From contig JPHH03000015.1 in assembly GCA_000750105.3 (NCBI GenBank), positions 310,001 to 374,000 of the forward strand: a stretch of DNA of 64,000 nt, in the 5' to 3' direction. This DNA comes from Tolypocladium sp. Sup5 PDA-1 (taxonomy: Eukaryota; Ascomycota; Sordariomycetes; Hypocreales; Ophiocordycipitaceae). The notes beneath the pieces were generated by a model. It made no database searches and was not told the origin of the DNA. It saw nothing but the letters and a program-made list of their open reading frames with translations. Each line of letters begins with the position of its first letter. Position 1 is the stretch's first letter. Both the position numbers and the translations under genes were made by a program. This document shows positions 47,640 through 58,696 of this stretch, piece after piece.

Positions 47640-48389
47640 AGAGTTGAGAGCGGTGGCGGTGCAGGCGGCGGTGGCAACTGTGCCTTTTGGCAAACCTCTG
47701 GGCGGCAAGACAAGACATGTGCGAGGGTAACGAGCTGTTGATGCCATTCAGCATTCTCTTTAGGCGAACCTGGGTTGTGTAATTCCATGATATTTCAGAA
47801 ACAGCCCTGCGGTAAATTTGGTCTAGGCCATTTTGTGAAATGGGCCATCGTGGCAACAGCCTGGCATCACATCGTCGCTAGACTCAACTGGTGGTTGTAT
47901 CTCGCATACAGACAGGCAACTGAACTAGTGCGCAGTGTACGCAGAAAGCATCTCGTACAGCGGGTGTTGACTGTTACATAGTCCTACCACAACGTGCTGC
48001 TTGTACCTCGTAGAGTCGTACGAAGTATCAGTATCAATGTGTTGTCTGGTGCCGGACAATCGGGCAACTCCACGGCCGCGGCCCGCCAAGACACGGGGCC
48101 GAGGGAGTGGCGCGCATGGGCCCGCTGCTTCCCCAACGAAAAGGAGCGACGTCATGCGCGTTCCTCGGATCGTGGGGCTGAGCTTAAGCAGCCCGGCCGA
48201 ACTCTCTTCTTTGAACCACTACCTGTACTAATTGCGTACCACCACAAACACGGCGCTGCACTGGGTTTTGTTTGCTTCGTCTTGCGACTCGCATGATCGC
48301 TCGCCCCTTGGATATGTCTTGGCGAAACACAGGCGCACGCCGATAGAGAACGTCTTGACGAGCCCCGACGGAGGCGGCTGCTCGCCACG
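47640..48389. other. Intergenic between SAR1 and the patatin-like gene
   Basis: This is 750 bp in tandem orientation, with the SAR1 3' UTR and the lipase promoter. A GTACGAAGTAT motif of the dispersed family lies near 48016. No gene is supported. Confidence 0.55.
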
Positions 48390-50699
48390 ATGCCGCCGGC
48401 CACGGTGTATGGATTCCTTCCGGAGGCGTTTGACGTCTCCCGCCTGCCCGACGTCCACCGCCAGTTTGTCGACGCCAAAGACTTGCAGGCGTTTGAGAAG
48501 GCGCTGCAGGCACCCGATCCGCTGCAGAGTCCCACGGACGAGACGGCGAGCATCAAGTCACCAAAGAACGGTGCGGGGGCCTTCAACATCACCAAGAGGG
48601 ACTCGCAGTCGGGGAGCTTCCTCGAGGATGACACCGCGGCTATAGCGGCGGCGGCGGGAGCTGCGGGAGGAGACCTGCAGCCACCGCCGACGCCGACACA
48701 TAGCCAGGGGACGTTTATCACTGCGCAGAACGACTGGGCGCCGGTGAACTCGAGAATCTACCGGAACAAGAGAGGCTCCAGGAAGGGACGGACGAAACGC
48801 GCGCAGACCGCCGTGGAAGGCCTGCTGGGCACGCGCACCAAGGACGAGACGAGGGAGGGCTACCTATATCAACTCTCGAAATGGCCGCTGCTATTCTTCG
48901 TCGTTACGTGGTTGATCTGGCTGACCGTCGCATACCTCTCCACGAGGTGGTACATCTGGGGGTACGAGCACTTCTTCACTTGGCGCGGCCGGCGAGAGAC
49001 GCTGCGCCGGAACCTGCGGAGGACGTCCAACTACGAGGACTGGGTCGCCGCGGCGAGGGAGCTGGACAGCTTCCTGGGACGGCAGACGTGGAGGGAGGAA
49101 AACGACTTTGCCTACTACGACTCCAAGACCGTCAAGCGGGTGTGGGACCAGATGCGCAAAACGAGAATACGGGCCGAGGCGCAGGAGACCAAGTCTGGTC
49201 AACAGAATGGGAGCGGGAGAGCCGTGGATGATCTGAAGGCGCTGATCGAGGCCTGCGTCAAGAATAACTTTGTCGGCGTGGAGAACTCGAGACTGTATAG
49301 CCAGACCTACTACGGGACCAAGAATCTGGTCCAGAACTTTATCGACGAAGGTACGTGCCGTGGAATCCTCTCTGTAGACCGGCTGCTAACGGGATTGGCA
49401 GTCGACAAGAGCATGAAGTTCCTGCTCAAGACCAGCCAGATCGAGACCGAGGAGAAGCGGCTCCTTTTCAAGCACGTCTACGCAAACTACGGGCGCACGG
49501 CGCTGTGCTTGTCGGGGGGGGCCGCGTTCGCGTACTATCACATCGGAGTCGTGAAAGCGTTGCTAGACGCGGACCTGCTACCGGATGTGATTACAGGCAC
49601 CAGTGGCGGCGCGCTCGTCGCAGGGCTGGTCGCTACTCGGACAAACGACGAGCTCAAGGAGCTGCTCGTACCGGCGCTGGCGGAACGCATCAATGCCTGC
49701 GGCGAGCCCTTTACAACCTGGTTCCCGCGGTGGTGGAAGACGGGCGCGCGTTTCGACTCGGTCGACTGGGCCGACCGCTGCGGCTGGTGGACGAGGGGGT
49801 CGATGACGTTTCGCGAGGCATACGAGAGGACAGGCCGCATCCTCAACGTCACCTGTGTGCCAGCCGACCCTCATTCGCCGACGATCCTTTGCAACTACCT
49901 CACCAGCCCCGACTGCGTCATCTGGTCGGCGGTGCTGGCGTCGGCGGCGGTGCCGGGGATCCTCAACCCCGTGGTGCTGATGATGAAGATGCGGGACGGG
50001 ACGCTGGCGCCCTACTCGTTTGGACACAAGTGGAAGGACGGCAGCCTGCGGACAGACATCCCGATCAAGGCGCTCAACACGCACTTCAACGTCAACTTCA
50101 CCATCGTCAGCCAGGTGAACCCGCACATCAACCTCTTCTTCTTCTCGTCCCGGGGCTCGGTGGGCCACCCGGTGACGCACCGCAAGGGCCGGGGCTGGCG
50201 CGGCGGGTACCTTATGTCGGCCATCGAGCACTACCTCAAGCTCGACATGAACAAGTGGCTCAAGTTCATCCGGCACGCGGAGCTGCTGCCGCGCCCCCTC
50301 GGGCAGGACTGGAGCCAGCTGTGGCTGCAGGAGTTCAGCGGCACGGTGACCATCTGGCCCAAGTCGACGCCGTCGGACTTTTGGCACATCCTGTCGGACC
50401 CGGACGCGGCGCGGCTGGCGCGCATGATCCACGAGGGCCAGCAGAGCGCGTTCGGGAAGCTCAAGTTCGTGGCGAACCGGCTCAAGGTGGAGCGGCTGGT
50501 GGAGCAGGGGCGGCGGGAGACGAGGCCGTGGGCGCGGGGGGGCGGCCTGCGGGCGATGATGAGCGAGGAGGACCTGAGGAGCTTGTTGGTTGGGGAGATG
50601 GCGCTGACGGAGGAGGATACGGATGGGGACGATACGACGGCGACGACGGCGGAGGAGGTGGCGGAAGAGGTGGACGGGGTGAGGGAGAAGAACGAGTGA
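48390..50699 (+). CDS. Patatin-like phospholipase / triacylglycerol lipase
   Basis: Two exons, 48390-49350 and 49402-50699, give 752 residues. The 51-bp intron has donor GTACGT and branch/acceptor CTGCTAACGGGATTGGCAG. A transmembrane or hairpin segment (WPLLFFVVTWLIWLTVAYL) lies around residues 167-185 and suggests membrane or lipid-droplet attachment. The catalytic patatin domain shows the oxyanion loop SGGAAFAYYHIG (358-369), the nucleophile motif GTSGG with S388, and the dyad aspartate D533 in KWKDGS. The family includes yeast Tgl3/4/5 and plant SDP1-type lipases that release fatty acids from triacylglycerol or lysophospholipids. The C-terminus is acidic. Retaining the intron would keep the frame open and add 17 residues just before the catalytic domain. 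Exact substrate is not predictable. Confidence 0.9.
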   Translation: MPPATVYGFLPEAFDVSRLPDVHRQFVDAKDLQAFEKALQAPDPLQSPTDETASIKSPKNGAGAFNITKRDSQSGSFLEDDTAAIAAAAGAAGGDLQPPPTPTHSQGTFITAQNDWAPVNSRIYRNKRGSRKGRTKRAQTAVEGLLGTRTKDETREGYLYQLSKWPLLFFVVTWLIWLTVAYLSTRWYIWGYEHFFTWRGRRETLRRNLRRTSNYEDWVAAARELDSFLGRQTWREENDFAYYDSKTVKRVWDQMRKTRIRAEAQETKSGQQNGSGRAVDDLKALIEACVKNNFVGVENSRLYSQTYYGTKNLVQNFIDEGTCRGILSVDRLLTGLAVDKSMKFLLKTSQIETEEKRLLFKHVYANYGRTALCLSGGAAFAYYHIGVVKALLDADLLPDVITGTSGGALVAGLVATRTNDELKELLVPALAERINACGEPFTTWFPRWWKTGARFDSVDWADRCGWWTRGSMTFREAYERTGRILNVTCVPADPHSPTILCNYLTSPDCVIWSAVLASAAVPGILNPVVLMMKMRDGTLAPYSFGHKWKDGSLRTDIPIKALNTHFNVNFTIVSQVNPHINLFFFSSRGSVGHPVTHRKGRGWRGGYLMSAIEHYLKLDMNKWLKFIRHAELLPRPLGQDWSQLWLQEFSGTVTIWPKSTPSDFWHILSDPDAARLARMIHEGQQSAFGKLKFVANRLKVERLVEQGRRETRPWARGGGLRAMMSEEDLRSLLVGEMALTEEDTDGDDTTATTAEEVAEEVDGVREKNE

Positions 50700-51332
50700 C
50701 TGAACACTCCGTATAGGGGGAGACTCCGTGAATAGGAGAAGATGAGGTTGAGAACATGGACATGGAGGGCACATACTGATACCGAGGAGGATATGGGTAG
50801 AGTGAGCATCAGCATCTGGAGACGGTGATACCTTTACGAAGTACTTTGTACGGTTGCATACATATATACGATACATATATACCATGACAATTACAGCAAC
50901 TTGTGTATGCATGCCGTCATTGCTCCCTCGGCTCATCAAGTTCCATGCAGGGGATAAAGACAGCTCAGGCACCCGTCCGTACCTGTGCAGCGCTCCCAGT
51001 GGCGTCAGGCCCCTCTGCTGCTAGCCTGTTAATGGCGCCTGGTGGACATGTGAACACCGTGGCGGCATTGGTTTTTGGTGTGGGGGACCCACGGATTATC
51101 CGATCGCCGACCCCAAATCGCCAAAGCCCCAGCCAGCAATGACAGAGGCCAGTTTATTGAAACCCGTAACCTTTTTGACGACAACTTTTGAGTTTCGAGG
51201 TCGCGCACCGACGAGCAACGGAGGAACCTGCAACATCCTGGATTACAATACCGGCAGGACGACGGCAGATTTCCTACTAATTCACCTCCTTTGCCCCCAG
51301 AGGAGCAGGCTGAGCCCTCGCCGGCCGCCACG
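50700..51332. other. Intergenic between lipase and SEC63
   Basis: This tandem 630-bp gap holds the lipase 3' UTR and the SEC63 promoter. TACGAAGTACTTTGTACGG near 50835-50853 is another member of the dispersed GTAC motif family. No gene is supported. Confidence 0.6.
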
Positions 51333-53655
51333 ATGAGCTCAGACTACTCGTACGACGACGAGGTACGCAAGCCCTCGCTCGCGCTCTTCCCCTTCCCCTT
51401 TCGCCACTGGCACGCGTGGCCTTTGCAATGAACTGACAATCCCTCTTTCCTGCAGGCCCAGTTCTTCCCCTTCTTCATCCTCACGCTTACGGGCCTGGTC
51501 ACCGTACCCCTGACGTACAGCCTGCTGCGGGCGAGCACCGACGACGGCGACCTCGCGCCGCGGATCCAGTCCGACTACAAGATCAAGGATGGCGACGTGG
51601 TGCAGTCGCTGCGGTCCGCACAGCGAAGGAAGCAGAGAAAGGTCAAGCGCACCATTGTCGTGCTGGCGGGATGGGCCCTCATGGGCTTCATGGTGTACCT
51701 GATCATGGTGACGGTGCCGACGGTGCATAAGATTTGGAACCCGTACGACATTCTGGGCATCTCAGAGGTAAGAACTGCCAAAACCTGACGCGCGCGCCGC
51801 CGCGGGGAGCCGAGCTGACGCGGGAGCACTTTCACAGTCCTCAACCGAGAAGCAGATCAAGTCGCACTACAAGCGGCTGTCCGTCAAGTTCCACCCCGAC
51901 AAGGTCCGCCCCGACGCGGCCAAGAACGAGACGGCCGAGTCGCTCAACGACCACTACGTCGAGCTCACCAAGGCGTACCAAGCGCTGACGGACGAGGACG
52001 TGCGCAACAACTACATCCAGTACGGCCACCCCGACGGCAAGCAGAGCTTCAGCATCGGCATCGCGCTGCCCAAGTTCATCGTCTCGGACGGCAACGGCAA
52101 GTACCTGGTGCTCCTCTACACGGGCCTGCTCGGCGTTCTGCTGCCTTATCTCGTCGGCTCGTGGTGGTACGGCACCAAGAAGAGGTCAAAGGAGGGCGTC
52201 CTGATGGAGAGCGCCAACAACCTCTTCCGGCAGTACGACGAGTCCATGGACGAGGCCGGCATTGTCACTGCCCTCAGCGCAGGCAAAGAGTTTGAGGGCG
52301 TTCTCAAGGGCGACAAGGCCGAGTCGGGCTTGTCCAAGATTGAGTCGCGCATCACTGCCGAGGGCGATGCGTCGCAGTTCGCCGCTGGCTTCTCGGTCAA
52401 GGACAAGGAGAAGCTCCAAGACCTCGATAACGGCGTGCGTCGGAAGACCCTGGCCTTGCTGTGGGCGTACCTGGGACGAGTCGAGCTGGACGATGCCGCG
52501 CTGACCAGGGCCAAGTACGACATTGCGCCCATTGCCCGCGCCCTGAACCAGTCCTTCGCCGCCATTGCGCTCGCCTACGGCAACATTGGCCCCGTGGTCG
52601 GGTCCTTTTTCGCCAACCAGCACCTCATCCAGGCTATCTCGCCCAGATCCTCCCCTCTCCTCCAGCTTCCTCACTTTACGCCCAAGATTGCCATGGCGGC
52701 CGAGGGCGACTCCAAGACTCACATGACGGTTCAGCAATTCATGGACCTGCCCGATGCGCAACGGAGGCAACTGGCCGTTGGCAAGGGGCTTCTCACCGAG
52801 GCGGAGTACAAGGCGAGCATCAGCGTCGGCAAGCAGCTCCCTTTCCTGCGTGTGGCCAAGGCTTTCTTCAAGGTTACCGGCGAGCGCGTCATTATCCCCT
52901 CTTCCCTCGTTACGCTGGTCATCAAGGGCCGTTTCATCCCCCCTGGCACCGAAAACGTCCCGGCTGTTGATGAGCTGGACCTCGAGGACGTTGATCCCGC
53001 CGAGGACGACCTGGAGGCGCTCATGGGCCGCAAGAAGAAGACCATCAAAGGCCCCGACGGCAAGCCCGTCTCGATCGAGGAGAACTCCATCCTGCCGCCG
53101 CTGACCTTTGCACCACACTACGCCCGCGAACACACGCCCAAGTGGTACGCCTTCCTGAGCGACTCCAAGCAGGGCAAGATGGCCGTGCCGCCCTTTACCT
53201 TTGACCGCTTCGACCAGCCCATGTTTGACGAGCAGGGCAAGCCGACGTTTGCCATGCAGACTCTCAAGGCGCAGTTCGCGGCGCCTCCCCAGGCGGGCCA
53301 CTACACGTTTGTGATGCACGTCGTGTGCGACTCGTACGTTGGGTTTGATACCAAGATGGAGGTGACGCTGGTGGTGGAGGAGGCGGCCAAGGCGGCGCAG
53401 ATGACGGCCGAGGACGAGATCAGCGAGCCAGATGAGGGTGCGTTTTCCTCTACTGCCCCTGTTCATAGTAAGAGACCGAACGCTAACATGGGATTAGACT
53501 CCATCGCCGGCCAGATGCACGCCCTCAAGACGGGCCAGGCCCCGCAGCCCAAGCGGCGGAAGGACGACGACGAGGAGTCGGACGACGAGAGCGGCACGGA
53601 GGAGGAGGAGGAGGATACGAGCGACACCAACACGGACACCGAGGACGAGTCATAG
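51333..53655 (+). CDS. SEC63: Sec63, ER translocon J-domain protein
   Basis: Four exons, 51333-51362, 51456-51767, 51838-53437 and 53498-53655, give 699 residues. The N-terminus has two hydrophobic segments (FFPFFILTLTGLVTVPLTYSLL and TIVVLAGWALMGFMVYLIMVTV) before a J domain with HPD at 133-135 (VKFHPDK). A third membrane segment follows (YLVLLYTGLLGVLLPYLVGSWW), then the Sec63/Brl domain and a strongly acidic C-terminal tail. This is the standard Sec63 order, with the J domain in the ER lumen, where it recruits and activates the Hsp70 BiP/Kar2 during post-translational import through Sec61. The acidic tail is the expected Sec62-binding end. Intron 3 is 60 bp and free of in-frame stops, so retention would only insert residues before the tail. 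Confidence 0.95.
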
Positions 53656-54160
53656 GTCGTGCGTGCGTGTGTATGGGTGACGTGTGAGGATGTGCGGCGG
53701 GTCTTTGTTGCGAGTCTTGAGTGTACTGCAGTACGAAGTAGAATGGGACGTCAAAAGGACAAGTACTCTTGCGCCATGTAGAGAGCGCGAAACATCTTCC
53801 CGGCTTGATAGGGGCTGGGGAGGGGGGAGTTCTGAGGCATATATAGGGTTCCTTTTTTTTCATACAAAATGATTTAGTCTACCAGCGGGCATGTCTACAA
53901 CACCCTCTTCGCGTCCTGGGCTGTTGAGGTATTGGATGGAGTATGTGTGCTAGATCACTCCTTTTGCTAATTAAGACTACTGCTGTGCTCGTGGACGTGT
54001 CTAACGTGTTTATACACGCACACGCGCACGCACACACACGCACGTACTTGTACTACCCGGTCCGTTCCCAGGCCCTTGCCCTGCCAACCTGAATTTACAT
54101 GTACGAGTCCCTTTCCACAAGCAATATGAAGCTGGGTTCTTCATGGCCACGGGAGGCACC
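53656..54160. other. Convergent intergenic gap with CA/CG-rich repeat
   Basis: This lies between the SEC63 and DENN-like 3' ends. An alternating ACGCAC-rich stretch lies at about 54014-54043, and GTACTGCAGTACGAAGTA of the dispersed type at 53723-53740. No gene is supported. Confidence 0.6.
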
Positions 54161-56151
54161 TCAGCAGACCCTCACGCCGCACACTTCGACGCCCTTGCCT
54201 TCTATGCGCGCCGCACGGCCAAAGTACGCGGCTACGAGGTCCTGCACGAACGCGGCGTCGCTCGCGCTCCAGACGTCGAGCCCCATGTTCTCGACGCAGC
54301 GGGAGTCGACCGTCACGGCGTTGGCGTCGTCGGCGGCGGGGCCCTCGCCGATGCCGTTGCTCATGAGGGCGGTTGCTTCGTCGTCCTCGCCCGTGTCGTC
54401 ATCGGCGTCGTCGTGGTACCGGGGGTACGCCTCCTCGGCGCCGTCGACCACGTCGACGAGGAGGGAGAGCATCTGGGTGGTGAGGCGGTGGAAGTAGGCG
54501 ATGATGGCGAGCTCGACGCGGGCCTCGTCGGCGTCGGCGGCGCGGCGGCCGGCGAAGGAGGAGACGGAGTCGGTGAGGGGGTCGGAGCGGGATGAGGGTC
54601 TGGGCATGGACATGGGCGTGCGCGGCGCTGGGCCGAGGTCGGCGAGGAGGGCGGCGTCGCGGCTCGACTCCTCCTGTTCCTCGGAGCGCAGCTGCTCGCC
54701 GGCGCTGGCCCACCACATGTAGCCGTTGTAGGCGAGGGCGGCCCAGGTCGGGGGCTCGACGAGCTGGTCGACGGCTTCGTCGGGCTCGTCCTTGACTAGT
54801 CGGTGAGGTTGACTCGTGGACAGCCGCATGGCCGACGTCTCGGACTGGGGAGATTCGGGGGCCGGGCCGCCGGGCGTGGACGCAGCCAGGCGGGCGAGGC
54901 CGCTGCGAAGCGAGTTGAAGCGGCGCAGATCTCGCTGGGTCGCCTTGATGGGGCTACCGCGCGGGCATTCCACCGTGGGCCAAACCCTGTCCTTTGCGCT
55001 CGCTGGATGGTCGGGCGGCATGGTGATGAGCATGTCCCACAGCGTGTCCTTGACGGCGAGGATGCTGTCGGTGGTGCAGGCGATCCAGCCAGAACCTGCT
55101 TCGTCCTCGGGCTCGCCTTCGCCCTCGTCGTGGCGCTTCGAGGCTTCAAAGTCTTCCATGAGGAAGGGGATGTCGTGAACGCCAATGGTGAAGAGGGGCC
55201 GCAGGCGCGGAGTGGGTGCCGAGGGAGGTAGGGCGTCGGACACGGAGGAGGGGATATTGGACAGGATAGAGATGTCATATACTGCGAAGACGTCAGACGA
55301 GCAAGCACAGTTTAGTTGGGTCCCGGGCTCTGCCTACCGAAATCGCAGATTTGATGGACCGGGGCGTGGCAGGATATCAAGATGCGCCTTCGCAGCAAGG
55401 CGGCGCGGTGTATGGGGAAGATGAGCGGGCCGAATCTGTCCAGCAGCTTGGCCAGGCTCCACGCGGGGTGATGGGGGGAGAGTTTGTGCTCGGCAGGGAG
55501 CAGCGCGGCGCCGTCCGAGGCGGATCGGTTTCTGCTGTGCGTCTTGCGGCCCTGCGTAGGCGAGGGGGGCAGGTCGGCAGCTTGGGCGGCATCGGCGGCT
55601 TCGCCGTCGTCGGCCTTGTTGGCGTCCCAGTACTTTTCCAGCACCTCGGTCATGTTGCGGTCCTTGGCGAGTTTGCTGCCATGTCCGTCAGTATGACTGC
55701 CTCCAAGCATAAAGGTAGAGAGGTACACTCACGCGGCCATGTCCTTCAGGTTCTCGGCATGCCTCCACGCCCTGCCCAGGCGGCCGTAGCTCAGCGGCAC
55801 GAGCACACCGACGGCAATCATGCGCGCGTTCCGGGCGGCCTCCTCCTCGCACGGCTCGTTGACAAAGGCGCTCAGCCCCGCGTGGGCGCCGTCGTGGACA
55901 AAGTAGATGAGGTCGTCGCGGACCGTGTGCAGGCCCGACGGCAGCGACTTGTACTCGACGCGGCCGTCGAGCTCGAGCCCCGGCACGGCGCGCTTCCAGA
56001 CGATGGTGTAGCCGGCCTTGACGTCGAAGTCGATGAGGAACAGCGCCGACAGCGGCGGGCGGCGGTCGGCGGCGGCATGGGGGGGGAGGGCGAGGGAGAG
56101 CGAGGACTGGCGCTGGCGCTGGCGATGTTGGTTGGAGCGAGAGGGGGCCAT
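54161..56151 (-). CDS. DENN-type protein of the LCHN/DENND11 (DUF4484) kind
   Basis: Three exons, 56151-55733, 55675-55338 and 55281-54161, give 625 residues. Segments resembling the N-terminal DENN part of LCHN-type proteins can be seen: LSALFLIDFDVKAGYTIVWKR, then LPSGLHTVRDDLIYFVHDG, then ARMIAVGVLVPLSYGRLGRAW, HPAWSLAKLLDRFGPLIFPIHRAALLRRRIL, and YDISILSNIP. The C-terminal half (FTIGVHDIPFL, GWIACTTDSILAVK, DMLITMPP, LAYNGYMWWASAGE) fits a DUF4484-type region. DENN proteins act on Rab GTPases as exchange factors or related regulators; for this subgroup the partner is not established. Low-complexity acidic and Ser/Pro stretches separate the blocks. The family call is moderately sure. Confidence 0.68.
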
Positions 56152-57218
56152 GGCGACGCGCAGCTCTTATGGGGAGCAGCCGAGGAGGAGCATGATATGG
56201 CCCGTGAGCGGGGGCTTGTGCGGTTGGCGCTGAGCGAGCGGTGGGCGAGGCGCGAGCTTGGAGGGAGGCGAACGGATGGACGCGGGACAGGTTGATGCGA
56301 ATGCGATGCGATGCGATACGATGCGATGGGAATCTTAGGTAGCAAGTGGCATGGCGATGCAGCAACGACGTTGGACGGAAGCAGGGGCCAGGGTCGGAGT
56401 AGACGCGGCAGCACGCGCAGCTACCCTAGAGCTGGCCGTCAAGGTGGGCACCCATGCCCATGCCCGTCTGCACGTGATGGGCACCTCCAAAACCCGGATG
56501 CACAGGCGACGGGCTGCTATCTGATCACTGCAAGATGCAACGGCAGCACCCCCGTTCAGCTGTCAAGAGGCAGCCCTCGGCATGCGCCCGGCGCTGTCGG
56601 TATGCGGACCTGGCATCTGCAGCGTTGGCGCCGGAGCTGGCTCCCTGGTCAGCTGCACCTTGCTGTAATATGTCGTAGACTCGTAGCTGATTCGTACGGG
56701 CTCCCGCAGCATCAGCTTGGAGATGCCAGCCATGAACTAATACTGCAATAATACTTTGGGAATGACAAAGCGACGCTCTCCACTGACACCTACAGGGCAA
56801 TTCCGCGTTGCGTGGGGCGCTGTTGCACATGCAGACCTGCCCCAACGCAGCCCGCCAAAGGTCATCAGCAGCACCCCCACCATTTGCACCCCGAGGCATG
56901 ATCCACCACCGTCCCCTCCAGCCACCCACCACTGCTGCTCCATCCTTTCACTCGCACTCTCGTGGTTCCCGTGATTGCCTCTGTCGCTCGCAGAGGCTCG
57001 CCGCCCGTCACCAGCCCGCCCGCCAGCCCGCCGGACTGTCTCTATCGAAGCATGGATTCGCAATAAAGAGCGCATTGCCATAGACCTCACCACCGCCGCC
57101 GCACCGTCTCCTCTTGGAACCCAGCCAGCGACCCGACCCCGACCGCCCCCGACCGCCCCCGACTCGACTCGACGATACTTGTATATACTATCCCCTGGGG
57201 CCCAGGCAAACCGCCGCC
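56152..57218. promoter_or_regulatory. Divergent intergenic region, 1.07 kb
   Basis: This separates the start codons of the DENN-like gene (minus) and the acyltransferase gene (plus), so both promoters lie here. A short GCGAT/ATGCG tandem repeat occurs at about 56294-56328, inside the likely 5' UTR of the DENN-like gene. The last 80 bp before 57219 are C-rich with repeated CCCGACC units and a TATATACTATCC element. Confidence 0.5.
56294..56328 (+). repeat. Short ATGCG/GCGAT tandem repeat
   Basis: About six imperfect 5-bp units (ATGCG, with one ATACG) in the likely leader of the DENN-like gene. Confidence 0.8.
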
Positions 57219-58188
57219 ATGTCCGCCATCCTCGGCTACCTCGCCAAGTTCCTCGTCGGCTACTTTGGCCTCACGGCCTTTTTCTACATGCTCTCCCTCG
57301 TCGTGCCCCGCGCCGGCTTCGTCGCCCGCGTCCTCGCCGCCTACATCACCCTCCTCGCCGCCGCCCTCTTCGGCGCCCTCGCCTCCGCCGTCCTCACCCT
57401 CCTCGGCCGCCAGCAAATCTCCCAGTGGGCCGTCGCCCGCTCCTTCAAGTACGCCATGCGCTGCACCACCGGCGTCGTCTTCACCGTCGACGACCCCCGC
57501 AACGTCCTCGCCACCACCCGCCCCGCCGTCTTCGTCGGCAACCACCAGACGGAGCTCGACGTGCTCATGCTCGGCGCCATGTTCCCCAAGTACTGCAGCG
57601 TCACCGCCAAGTCGGACCTCAAGCACCTGCCCTTCCTCGGCTGGTTCATGCGCCTCAGCGGCTCCATCTTCATCGACCGCAAGAACTCAAAGGACGCCCG
57701 CGAGGCCATGCAAGGCGCCGCCAACGAGATCCGCGCCAAGCGCCAGAGCGTCTACATGTTCCCCGAGGGCACCCGCAGCTACGCCAAGGAGCCCACCCTG
57801 CTGCCCTTTAAGAAGGGCGCCTTTCACCTCGCCGTCCAGGCCGGCGTCCCCATTGTGCCCTGCGTCGTCGCCAACTACAGCCACGTCCTGTACCTCAAGA
57901 ACATGGTCTTCAAGTCGGGCAGCATCCCCATCAAGGGTAAGCCGCCAATACACAATACAACGGAAAGACTCACGTCACTGACATGCCCTCGCAGTCCTCG
58001 ACCCCATCCCCACCACCGGCCTCACCTCCGCCGACGTCGACGAGCTCGCCCGCCAGACCCGCGAGGTCATGCTCAAGGAGCTCCTCATCCTCTCCGCCAA
58101 GGCCAAGGGCCAGCCGATCCCCGTGCCCGCCTCCATCGACGGCCCCTCCTCCGCGGCGACCACCTCCGGCACCGACACCAGCCGGTGA
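57219..58188 (+). CDS. SLC1: 1-acyl-sn-glycerol-3-phosphate acyltransferase
   Basis: Two exons, 57219-57936 and 57995-58188, give 303 residues. Two hydrophobic segments lie in the first 65 residues (LAKFLVGYFGLTAFFYMLSLVV and VLAAYITLLAAALFGALASAVL). The PlsC motifs are in order: NHQTELD with H109 and D114 (motif I, HX4D), FIDRKN (motif II), FPEGTRS at 181-187 (motif III) and VPIVPCVV (motif IV). The enzyme acylates lysophosphatidic acid to phosphatidic acid, an early step in glycerophospholipid and triacylglycerol synthesis, normally at the ER or lipid droplets. The length matches yeast Slc1. The codons are strongly C-ending, suggesting good expression. Identification by motif is secure; the acyl-chain preference is unknown. 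Confidence 0.94.
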
Positions 58189-58696
58189 AGCCTCATAGCC
58201 ACAACCAACAATGACGAATCATGGAACCATGACAACAACAGGATCGTAGCTGCAGCGTTGAACAGTTAGCTGACTGGTCTTGCCAGATAGAAGGGACGAG
58301 GATAAAAAGATTCGACATGGTCAATGTGATTGATACCCCCATAGATGGACGGGGCACTGGTAGAGTTGCAGTGTCTCGCATTCTGCTTGTCCATACTTGC
58401 TCTTCCGTGCTTTTCAGAATAGCGAAAATATATACCGCCTTTACATACACACTGTACATGCGCTTGTGAGCGAGATCATGGACTGTACTGCGGGTGGGCA
58501 AGAAATGTGCCGACCTGGATAGGTAGTTTAGCAAAGGCTCTCTGTCTTTCTGTCTAGACGTCTGTCTGTCCATGAAGCATGTGCATGCTACTCCGAAGCC
58601 ACAAACTCCGAGTCGCCCCCCTCGTTTACACATATCCGTACAGAACCCGTATATCCGCATAACAACATATTCATTCATTCACACCCAGCCCCTCGT
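58189..58696. other. Convergent intergenic gap
   Basis: About 0.5 kb between the 3' ends of the acyltransferase and the gelsolin-domain gene. Apart from presumed 3' UTRs, nothing is recognised. Confidence 0.6.

Noticed and set aside
49355..50716. A 453-codon open frame overlapping the lipase gene in another frame.
   Set aside because: A shadow of GC-rich lipase coding sequence with Arg/Ala/Gly-rich nonsense content.
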